64,000 nt of DNA from Maritimibacter sp. (lineage in GTDB: Bacteria > Pseudomonadota > Alphaproteobacteria > Rhodobacterales > Rhodobacteraceae): assembly GCA_017792445.1 (NCBI GenBank), contig CP051232.1, positions 2,206,001 through 2,270,000 of the forward strand, written 5' to 3'. Within the stretch, counting starts at the first letter, position 1, and every line of letters begins with the position of its first letter. A program made the position numbers and the translations under genes. Shown here piece after piece: positions 39,744 to 49,240 of this stretch. A model generated the notes under the pieces. That model was not told the origin of the DNA. It did not search any database and saw only the letters and a program-made list of their open reading frames with translations.

Positions 39744-42373
<2,630 letters not shown>

Positions 42374-42402
42374 CGTGTGGTTAAGGGTGCCGCTAAGTCT
42401 GT

Positions 42403-43725
42403 TCAGTTCGCCGCACAAGGCAACATCTTTCCGGTCGCGGTCCGCTGTCGGCCGTCCTGTGCGACCTCTGCCGCGTGGATGCCAAGGATCATCAATCCGG
42501 GCCACAGCATGTAAGCCTCGATCTCGATATTCTCGCCGAAGGACAGAAGGATCATGGTCATCACGATGCCCAGCGGCAGGTGCCCGCGTTTCGACCGCGT
42601 GGCGTCGACCAGCGCGATCAGCGTCTGCCAGACCAGCGGCACCAGCAGCGCAAGCATTCCCACCAGACCCTTCACGAACAAAAGCCCCCACCACGTGTGG
42701 TGACTGCCGATGGGCATGTATTCCACCAGATGCGGGCCGGGATGCACGGTGCCGTGGCCGAACCAGAACGCCTCGTTCCGCCAGCGCTCGCCCGCGATCC
42801 GCTGCAACGTCTCACGGACGCGGGTGCTGTCGGCCCGTGCGCCCTTGAAGGTGGCGACCGCGTCTTTCGCGGCCTGCGCCAACGCCGCGCCGATCACGGC
42901 AAGCGACGCGGTCGCGGCGGCCAGAGCCTTCCACGCCCAGCCGCGCAGGATCAACGGCAGCAGACGGGGGCCGACGGTGCAGGCGACCAGTCCGACCAGC
43001 CCCATGCGGGATTTCGAGAACAGGATCATCGCGGCGCCGGCGGCAAGTCCGATGCTGCGCCAGCGGACGTTCTTCTCTTCCAGCGCGAAGCAGACCTGCA
43101 CCACGCCCAGCAGCGCGGCAAAGGGAGACCACGGCGCGTAGAACTGCCAGCGCGGCGTCCAGCTGGCCGGGTCCCACGTGAAGAAATAGACCGAGAAGTA
43201 CTCGGGCCCCGGACCTCCGACCGCCTTCAGCGGCGAGGTGAAGATCTTCTCGGGAAGCCCGGCATAGGGCGCGGCGACGAGGATCGGCAAAAGCGCCAGC
43301 GTCCAAAGCCCGATGATGCACTGACCCCGGACAAGGATCTCGCGCCGGATCGGCAGCACCGCGCCCACGAAGGGGAACAGCGCCAGCAGCGCCCAGCCCT
43401 TGGCCCAGCCGATCGAGGATTTGATCGTCTGTTTCAGGCCCAGACCCCAGTCGACGTGCCCGACCCACAGCGCCACCAGCATCACCGCCATCCCGGCGAT
43501 CCATGCCCAGACGACCGGCGGGATCGTTCCGCGCGGGCGCAGATCGGGGCGGATCGCTTTGCCAAGGTACAGCGACAGCGCCGCCAATCCGCCCAGCACC
43601 CACGCCAGCACCGGGCCCACGACGTACAGCGCGCCGACGAAGTAGAAGGGCCAGGTCAGGCGTAGCGTCTTCAGCACTAGCGCCTCTGCCGGGTTCTGCG
43701 GCGCGATGTCGGCGGCGCGGCTCAT
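42403..43725 (-). CDS. O-antigen ligase/polymerase-like membrane protein
   Basis: 440 residues, about 12 membrane spans, with an external loop RWRNEAFWFGHGTVHPGPHLVEYMPIGSHHTWWG resembling the Wzy_C/WaaL signature region (GHG and HHTWW). It probably polymerises the exopolysaccharide repeat in the periplasm. The ATG at 43725 overlaps the upstream GumC-like stop by 4 bases. It ends the minus-strand two-gene operon with the chain-length regulator. Confidence 0.82.
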   Translation of the reverse strand: MSRAADIAPQNPAEALVLKTLRLTWPFYFVGALYVVGPVLAWVLGGLAALSLYLGKAIRPDLRPRGTIPPVVWAWIAGMAVMLVALWVGHVDWGLGLKQTIKSSIGWAKGWALLALFPFVGAVLPIRREILVRGQCIIGLWTLALLPILVAAPYAGLPEKIFTSPLKAVGGPGPEYFSVYFFTWDPASWTPRWQFYAPWSPFAALLGVVQVCFALEEKNVRWRSIGLAAGAAMILFSKSRMGLVGLVACTVGPRLLPLILRGWAWKALAAATASLAVIGAALAQAAKDAVATFKGARADSTRVRETLQRIAGERWRNEAFWFGHGTVHPGPHLVEYMPIGSHHTWWGLLFVKGLVGMLALLVPLVWQTLIALVDATRSKRGHLPLGIVMTMILLSFGENIEIEAYMLWPGLMILGIHAAEVAQDGRQRTATGKMLPCAAN

Positions 43726-45191
43726 TCGGCGGGGACCATCACAAGATCGTCGTCGCCCTTGGTCAGCAGGCGGTCGATCAGCGGGCGGCGGATCCAGCCC
43801 AGCGTCAGGCCGACCAACAGAAAGAACGTGGCGGCGATCCCGGCGGCAACGGCCAGCTTGCGCTTGGGCGAGGTCGGGTCGACCGGCAGGCTTGGATCTT
43901 CCAGTACCTGAACCAGCGGGTACGAGGCATAAAGGTCGGTTTTGGTGGTCTGCGTCCGCGCCATCGCAGAGGCGAAGACGGCCTCGGCCACGGCGAAGTC
44001 GCGTTGCAGGTCCTCCAGCCGGGCGGCGGGTTCGATCAGTTCGACGCGCCGGGCCTCGGCTGTATGAAGCCGCGCCGTCAAAGCTTCAAGCTCTGCAGCC
44101 AGACCGGCGCGCTGGGCCTCGTAGGTGACAAGATCGCTTAGCAGCGCGGCGCGGTTGCCGACGTGGGACAGGTCCAGCGCCGACAGTTCCGTGTCGGTCA
44201 GCCCGGTCAGCATGGCGGCGCGGCGATGCGCCTCTGCGCTGGCGGCTTCGTGCCCCTCGCGAGCGGTCAGCACCTCGGGGTGCGCCTCGCCGTATTTCGA
44301 ACGGGCCTGTGACAGGTCGGCGGCGCGTTCGGACATTTCCTTCACCAGCGCGGCGAACTCGATGTCGGCATGCAAACGCAGCGCGGCTGCGGCAAGGCGC
44401 GGGGTCAGGCCCAGCGACGTCTCCAGCGCCCGCACGGCGTTGGCGCGTTCTTCCAGCTTCACGCTAAGGTCGCGGACCCTCTGCGCCAGCGCATCGGTCT
44501 CGGCGACCAGCGCTTCGTATTGGGTGGTCGAGATCAGGCCGTTCTCGCGTTGCAGGCGAGAAATCTCCTCGCGCGTGGCGAGGACAGAGTTGCGGTATTC
44601 CTCGATCGCGGTGCTTGCGCTGGCCTCGCGTGTCGTCGCCTCGTCGGTGCGCAGGGCCTCGATTTCAGCGAAGAACGTGGCCAGCAGCGCCTCGCCCCGC
44701 GCGCGGGCGTCGTCCGGTGCGCCGCCGACGATGGACACGTGGATCAGCCCGGTCTGATCGACCAGTTCCACGCGCGGTTGGCCGAAGTCGCGCCGGTGCA
44801 TCGACATGGTCTCGGCCGCGGCGGCGACGATGCGTTCGGCGGCCAGCAGGCGCTTGTAGGTCTCTGTCGGGCTGACCGACGAACTGGCGAAGGGAGAGTT
44901 CGCGAAGGACGACGCCTGCCCGATGCTGTCGAGGTTTACCGAGGCCGACGCGCCCGAGCCGGGCAGGATCAGCGAGAACGACGAGGTGTATTTCAGCGGC
45001 GCCGTCGACAGGTAGCCGTAGATCGGAGCCCAGATGCAGGCCGCGCCAACCGCGAAGATCCCGGCGTATCGGGGCAGGCGGCCAAGGTCGCCCAGCCGTC
45101 CGCCGCGCAACAGGCGGGCAAAGGAAAGCTGGCGCAGCGGCAGCCGCATAAGGGCGGGAACTTTTAGGGCTTTTTGGGCAATCTTGGGCAT
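43722..45191 (-). CDS. Wzz/GumC-like polysaccharide chain-length determinant
   Basis: 489 residues. N-terminal span (~45-65), Wzz domain with PLKYTSSFSLILPG, a long coiled-coil periplasmic region (~160-400) and a C-terminal span (KRKLAVAAGIAATFFLLVGLTLG) after the PSLPVDPTSPKR proline-rich segment. There is no cytoplasmic tyrosine kinase domain. It controls polymer length together with the Wzy-like protein encoded next. The ATG at 45191 has AAGGAG at good spacing; an in-frame TTG at 45197 is not needed. A perfect CTATCCG/CGGATAG palindrome lies ~93 bases upstream. Confidence 0.9.
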   Translation of the reverse strand: MPKIAQKALKVPALMRLPLRQLSFARLLRGGRLGDLGRLPRYAGIFAVGAACIWAPIYGYLSTAPLKYTSSFSLILPGSGASASVNLDSIGQASSFANSPFASSSVSPTETYKRLLAAERIVAAAAETMSMHRRDFGQPRVELVDQTGLIHVSIVGGAPDDARARGEALLATFFAEIEALRTDEATTREASASTAIEEYRNSVLATREEISRLQRENGLISTTQYEALVAETDALAQRVRDLSVKLEERANAVRALETSLGLTPRLAAAALRLHADIEFAALVKEMSERAADLSQARSKYGEAHPEVLTAREGHEAASAEAHRRAAMLTGLTDTELSALDLSHVGNRAALLSDLVTYEAQRAGLAAELEALTARLHTAEARRVELIEPAARLEDLQRDFAVAEAVFASAMARTQTTKTDLYASYPLVQVLEDPSLPVDPTSPKRKLAVAAGIAATFFLLVGLTLGWIRRPLIDRLLTKGDDDLVMVPAE

Positions 45192-45283
45192 GGGCAAATC
45201 TCCTTGCCCGTGTCCTATCTTCTACCGTGCCTGGAAGCTTCTGCGCGGCCGGATCGCCTTTGGTCGAATTGGTGCAGGTCGGC

Positions 45284-45299
45284 CTATCCGGACGGATAG
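45284..45299. promoter_or_regulatory. EPS palindrome site A (upstream of gumC-like gene)
   Basis: Perfect 7-bp inverted repeat CTATCCG-GA-CGGATAG between the response-regulator gene and the chain-length gene, centred about 100 bases upstream of the latter's ATG. It is one of four copies in the intergenic regions of this polysaccharide locus. Confidence 0.7.
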
Positions 45300-45300
45300 C

Positions 45301-45912
45301 TCAGAACAGACCCTCGTCCTTCGCGATCATCGCCGCCTGTGTCCGATTGGCGGCGCCGATCTTGCGGTACAGCGTCTTGACGTGCAGCTTCACCGTCGGC
45401 TCCCGGATATCGAGGTCGCGGGCGATTTCCTTGTTCGACTTGCCCTCGGTCAGACCCTTCAGAACGTCGTGTTCGCGCCGAGACAGCTTCTCGGCCAGCG
45501 GGTGCGTGGGTTCGTCCTCGGCGGCGCGCATGAAATCGAGCGGAGCGTACTGCTCGCCCATCGCCATGAACCGGATCGCGTTGACCAGCGAGCGGGCGGA
45601 CAGGGTCTTGGGAAGGAACCCGGCGGCGCCCGCGGCCAGCGCGGCCTCGGCGACCTCGCGGCTTGCGGTGCCCGAGATCAGCGCGACACGGTGGCCGCCG
45701 TCCATGCCAAGCACCCGTTCCAGACCGCCCAGGCCGTTCATGCCGGGCATCGTGTAGTCCAGCAGCACAAGGTCATAGGCCGTCGCGGCGACCTTGCCGG
45801 CGGCCTCTTCGAGGTTGGTGGCGGTGTCCGTTTCGATGCCGTCCTCGGAATCGAAGAACATCACGAGGGTATCGCGCAGCAGATCGTGATCGTCAGCGAT
45901 GAGTATGCGCAT
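45301..45912 (-). CDS. LuxR/NarL-family response regulator
   Basis: 203 residues. Receiver domain with acidic pocket DDH (7-9), phospho-acceptor Asp in LLDYTMPGMNG (D52) and Lys in FLPKTL; C-terminal LuxR helix-turn-helix (LSRREHDVLKGLTEGKSNKEIARDLDIREPTVKLHVKTLYRKI, about 143-185). It is the only DNA-binding regulator in the exopolysaccharide locus and is the natural candidate to bind the palindromic sites. The HPt-bearing kinase encoded 3.3 kb away is the likely phosphodonor. This pairing is inference. Confidence 0.93.
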   Translation of the reverse strand: MRILIADDHDLLRDTLVMFFDSEDGIETDTATNLEEAAGKVAATAYDLVLLDYTMPGMNGLGGLERVLGMDGGHRVALISGTASREVAEAALAAGAAGFLPKTLSARSLVNAIRFMAMGEQYAPLDFMRAAEDEPTHPLAEKLSRREHDVLKGLTEGKSNKEIARDLDIREPTVKLHVKTLYRKIGAANRTQAAMIAKDEGLF

Positions 45913-46264
45913 TTGTCCTCCAAACTCGTCTCAACCGATGGTGCAGACGCCCTGATGCAAGTCCTACCAGAAAAGCCCGGCACTTATAATCTTCAGGTTG
46001 TCCGCATCCGATATCACTTCGGAAATCGGACAATTCTTACACCACGTAACTGCGGCGAATGAAGGGCAATACCGGTTAACGCACCCATCCGTTCGGATAG
46101 CCGCTGGCTGTCCGCGCGGATCGCCTTCATGCCGGTCGGGCAGCGGATTCCCTCGATAGAACAATGGTTAATACGACGGAGGGCGTCACCTGTCCGGCCG
46201 TTTCGTTGCTGTGAAAGGGGCGCGTCGGGCAAGCCAAGGGCAGACAAATTGAAGGACTGCGCCC
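45913..46264. other. Divergent intergenic region, response regulator / WecG-fusion
   Basis: About 350 bases without a gene. It holds palindrome site B (46085-46100) and a separate nested dyad, TTGTCCG (45998-46004) with CGGACAA (46027-46033), enclosing CCGA/TCGG, centred about 103 bases upstream of the response-regulator start. Promoters for both directions must lie here; no consensus -35/-10 pair is obvious. Confidence 0.5.
46085..46100. promoter_or_regulatory. EPS palindrome site B (upstream of WecG-fusion gene)
   Basis: CCATCCG-TT-CGGATAG: 6 of 7 positions in the left arm match the perfect sites and the right arm is intact. It lies 165 bases before the plus-strand WecG-fusion gene and 173 bases before the minus-strand response regulator. 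Confidence 0.55.
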
Positions 46265-47671
46265 ATGACTTTCGCTCATCACGCCCTTGCCGGTTTCGCT
46301 GACCGCCGTACCGCTTCCGCCCTGTCCGCTCCCGTCCGCAGGATCGACAAGATCAACCTATTCGGCCTCGACGTCGTGTCCGCCGATGCGCAAAGCGTCA
46401 TAGACGAACTGCTGGTTCCCGGACGCCGCAGCCGCGTGGCGTTTCTGAACGCGCACTGTGCGAATGTCGCCCGCCGCGATGCCGCTTACTACGATGCGCT
46501 TGCGACGGCGGACATGGTGCTGCCGGACGGCATCGGCGTGGAGCTCGCTGGCAAGATGCAGGGCCGCCGGTTCGTCGCGAACCTGAACGGCACCGATTTC
46601 ACCCCGGCGCTGCTGCGTCAGGCGGCGACGCGGGGCCTGACCGTGTTTCTGCTGGGCGGCCAGCCCGGCGTCGCAGATGCTGCGGCCGACACCCTGTGCC
46701 TGAAGATCCCGGGTCTGCGTGTCGTCGGCACGCGCGACGGGTTCGGCGGCATGGCCAACGACCGCGCCGCGATCGCTGCGATCAATGCGGCGCAGCCGGA
46801 CATCCTGCTGGTCGCGATGGGTGTGCCGAAGCAGGATCTTTGGCTTGCGCGCAACGCGCACCGGCTGGACGCCCGGATCACCCTGGGCGTCGGCGCGCTG
46901 TTCGATTTCCTTGCGGGCCGCGTTGCGCGCGCGCCGCTTGCCGTGCGCAAGGCCAAGTGCGAATGGATCTGGCGGCTGGCGATGGAGCCGCGCCGAATGG
47001 CGCGCCGTTACGTCGTCGGCAACGCAACCTTCCTGGCGCACGCGGCGAAAGCGGCGGCAGGCAAGGCGGATCGCGACATGATCCTGCGGCGGATGCTTGA
47101 CCTCGGTTTCGCCGGTTCCGCGCTGGTGATGCTCGCGCCGCTGCTTCTGCTGTTGGTTCTTGCGATCAAGCTCGACAGCCGCGGCCCGGTGCTGTTTCGC
47201 CAGACCCGTGTCGGCAAGGACGGCACGCCGTTCACGATGTTCAAGTTCCGGTCGATGCAGATCGACGCCGAGGCGCGCCGCGCTGCACTACTGGCGCAGT
47301 CGGACCGCGAAGGCGTTTGCTTCAAGTCGCGCAACGATCCGCGCGTCACCCGCGTCGGGCGCCTGCTGCGCCGGTTGTCGATCGACGAACTGCCGCAGAT
47401 TCTGAACGTGCTGCGCGGCGAGATGTCGATTGTCGGCCCGCGTCCGGCGCTGCCGGAAGAGGTCGCGGCCTATCCGGCTCGCGCGCTGGGCCGCCTTGCG
47501 GTGCGGCCCGGCCTTACTGGCGTCTGGCAGGTGTCGGGGCGGGCCGAGATCGGGTTCGACAAGATGATCGACATGGACCTTGCCTATGCCCGCTCGCGCA
47601 CCGTCCTGCTGGACCTGCTTCTGATCACCATGACTTTCCGCGCCGTTCTTGGCGGCCGCGGCGCCTACTGA
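46265..47671 (+). CDS. Fusion: WecG/TagA/CpsF glycosyltransferase + bacterial sugar-phosphate transferase
   Basis: 468 residues in two enzymes. Residues ~28-255 are a GT26 WecG/TagA/CpsF-type transferase (FLNAHCANVARRD, MVLPDGIGVELAGK, NLNGTDFTPALL, ILLVAMGVPKQDLWL). Residues ~270-468 are a polyprenyl-phosphate sugar-1-P transferase (one span, then LDSRGPVLFRQTRVGKDGTPF, MFKFRSMQIDA, LPQILNVLRGEMSIVGPRPALP, RPGLTGVWQVSGR). The C-terminal part would start the lipid-linked repeat and the N-terminal part could add the second sugar. GAAGGA precedes the ATG. It is followed by galU in the same orientation. Confidence 0.93.
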   Translation: MTFAHHALAGFADRRTASALSAPVRRIDKINLFGLDVVSADAQSVIDELLVPGRRSRVAFLNAHCANVARRDAAYYDALATADMVLPDGIGVELAGKMQGRRFVANLNGTDFTPALLRQAATRGLTVFLLGGQPGVADAAADTLCLKIPGLRVVGTRDGFGGMANDRAAIAAINAAQPDILLVAMGVPKQDLWLARNAHRLDARITLGVGALFDFLAGRVARAPLAVRKAKCEWIWRLAMEPRRMARRYVVGNATFLAHAAKAAAGKADRDMILRRMLDLGFAGSALVMLAPLLLLLVLAIKLDSRGPVLFRQTRVGKDGTPFTMFKFRSMQIDAEARRAALLAQSDREGVCFKSRNDPRVTRVGRLLRRLSIDELPQILNVLRGEMSIVGPRPALPEEVAAYPARALGRLAVRPGLTGVWQVSGRAEIGFDKMIDMDLAYARSRTVLLDLLLITMTFRAVLGGRGAY

Positions 47672-47694
47672 CCATCAACTCAAGGAGATTTGAA

Positions 47695-48585
47695 ATGACC
47701 CATGTGAAAGTTGCCGTTTTCCCTGTCGCCGGACTTGGCACCCGCTTCCTGCCCGCGACCAAGTCGGTCCCGAAAGAGATGCTTCCCTTGGTGGACCGGC
47801 CCCTGATCGAATACGCCGTCGACGAGGCGCGCGAAGCCGGGATCGAAGAGTTCGTGTTCATCACCTCTGAAGGCAAGGCGGCGCTGGAAAGCCACTTCGA
47901 TCCGGCGCCCGAGCTGGAGGCGCGGCTGGAACAGGCCGGCAAAACCGGCCCGCTGAACGCGATCCGCCACGGTTGTCTGCCGCCCCGGTGCCGCAGCTTC
48001 ATCCGGCAGGACGCTCCGCTGGGTCTGGGCCATGCCGTCGGTCTTGCGGCCAAGGCTGTCGGCAACCGCCCCTTCGCGGTGCTGCTGCCCGACGACGTGA
48101 TCCGCGCGCCGAAAGGGTGCCTGTCGCAGATGGTCGAGGCACACGCCCGCTCGGGAGGCCACCTTGTCGCAGCGATGGAGGTCGCGCCGCAGGCGGTGAA
48201 GTCCTACGGCATCCTCGACGTGTCGTCACAGCAGGGCCGCGTCGCGCGGGCGCGCGGGCTGGTCGAGAAACCCGCCCCGGAAGATGCGCCGTCGCGGCTT
48301 GCCGTGGTGGGCCGCTACATCCTCGATCCGGTGGTCTTCGAGCGGCTGCGCTCGCTTGCGCCGGGCGCTGGGGGCGAGATCCAGCTGACCGATGCGATCA
48401 CGGCGGATGCCGGGCGGATGCCGGTCTCGGGCTTCCGGTTCGAGGGTGAGCGGTTCGACTGCGGCTCGGTCCCCGGGTTTCTTCAGGCGAACATCGCCTT
48501 CGCGCAGGACCGAGCGGATCTGCGGGCAGAGGTCGACGCAGCGCTGCATCATGCCGCTCCGGTGCCCCTGCGCAGCGTGGCCTGA
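47695..48585 (+). CDS. galU: UTP-glucose-1-phosphate uridylyltransferase
   Basis: 296 residues. VAVFPVAGLGTRFLPATKSVPKEMLPLVDRPLIEYAVDEA is the GalU signature; LPDDVIRAP holds the metal-binding Asp and LVEKPAPEDAPS the second conserved segment. It supplies UDP-glucose for the polysaccharide. AAGGAGATTTGAA precedes the ATG at 47695; a longer frame from 47317 is an overlap with the fusion gene and is rejected. 23 bases separate it from the fusion gene, so co-transcription is likely. Confidence 0.95.
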   Translation: MTHVKVAVFPVAGLGTRFLPATKSVPKEMLPLVDRPLIEYAVDEAREAGIEEFVFITSEGKAALESHFDPAPELEARLEQAGKTGPLNAIRHGCLPPRCRSFIRQDAPLGLGHAVGLAAKAVGNRPFAVLLPDDVIRAPKGCLSQMVEAHARSGGHLVAAMEVAPQAVKSYGILDVSSQQGRVARARGLVEKPAPEDAPSRLAVVGRYILDPVVFERLRSLAPGAGGEIQLTDAITADAGRMPVSGFRFEGERFDCGSVPGFLQANIAFAQDRADLRAEVDAALHHAAPVPLRSVA

Positions 48586-48595
48586 CACGTGGTTC

Positions 48596-48611
48596 CTATC
48601 CGATCGGATAG
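48596..48611. promoter_or_regulatory. EPS palindrome site C (upstream of molybdopterin protein/kinase operon)
   Basis: Perfect CTATCCG-AT-CGGATAG, extended by one more pair to CCTATCCG/CGGATAGG, centred about 91 bases upstream of the molybdopterin-domain gene and 11 bases after the galU stop. Confidence 0.72.
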
Positions 48612-48652
48612 GGGCGTACTTCCGATGCCCAAGTGTGCCGCAACGCGTTTTG

Positions 48653-48668
48653 TGGCACACATGGTGCA
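48653..48668 (+). promoter_or_regulatory. Possible sigma54 (-24/-12) promoter
   Basis: TGGCAC-N5-GTGCA at 48653-48668 matches the TGGCAC-N5-TTGCA consensus except one base, with the GG and GC dinucleotides at the required spacing; transcription would start near 48680, 15 bases before the gene. It overlaps a GTGTGCC/GGCACAC inverted repeat (48633-48660). No similar element was found at the other palindrome sites, so chance cannot be excluded. Confidence 0.35.
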
Positions 48669-48694
48669 TAAGCCAGCCCCCGAGGAGGACTTCC

Positions 48695-49204
48695 ATGCTT
48701 TCCTTTCTGACCCGCGCGATCCTTGCTGTGACCGTTCTTCTGCCGGTTGCGGCGGTCGCTCAGGACCTGCCGTCGCCCGAGGGAGAGGTGATCCTCACCG
48801 TCTCGGGCGCGATTGCAAACACCAACAACGGCGACACCGCCACCTTCGACCTTGCGATGCTCGAGGCGATGGAGACGGTCACCGTCGAGACCACGACCAT
48901 CTGGACCGAAGGCGAGCAGACCTTCACCGGCGTTCCGCTTGGCGCGCTGATGGAAGCGGTCGGCGCCGAAAGCGCGATGCTGAACGCTACCGCGATCAAC
49001 GATTACTCGGTCGAGATTCCGGCCGAGGATTGGGTCGAGGGGGGCGCCATCGTTGCCTACATGAACAATGGCGAGGCGATGTCGGTCCGCGACAAGGGCC
49101 CGCTTTGGGTGGTCTACCCCTTCGACGACGACGCGAAGTATCAGACTGAAGTCACCTACTCGCGCAGCATCTGGCAACTCGACCGGATCGTTGTCGCGGA
49201 GTAA
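48695..49204 (+). CDS. Periplasmic molybdopterin-binding-fold protein (oxidoreductase-like)
   Basis: 169 residues: signal peptide (MLSFLTRAILAVTVLLPVAAVAQ) followed by a small SUOX/YedY-type molybdopterin-binding-like domain (VILTVSGAIANTN, TIWTEGEQTFTGVPLGALMEAV, INDYSVEIPAEDW, GPLWVVYPFDDD). The cofactor-coordinating Cys of true sulfite-oxidase-family enzymes is not visible (the mature part has no Cys), so it may bind a ligand without catalysis. GAGGAGG precedes the ATG. It sits 36 bases before the hybrid kinase gene and probably shares its transcript, making it a candidate periplasmic input to the kinase. Confidence 0.8.
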   Translation: MLSFLTRAILAVTVLLPVAAVAQDLPSPEGEVILTVSGAIANTNNGDTATFDLAMLEAMETVTVETTTIWTEGEQTFTGVPLGALMEAVGAESAMLNATAINDYSVEIPAEDWVEGGAIVAYMNNGEAMSVRDKGPLWVVYPFDDDAKYQTEVTYSRSIWQLDRIVVAE

Positions 49205-49240
49205 TCCATACAGAATGGCCAACCCGTTTCGGAGCGCCAC

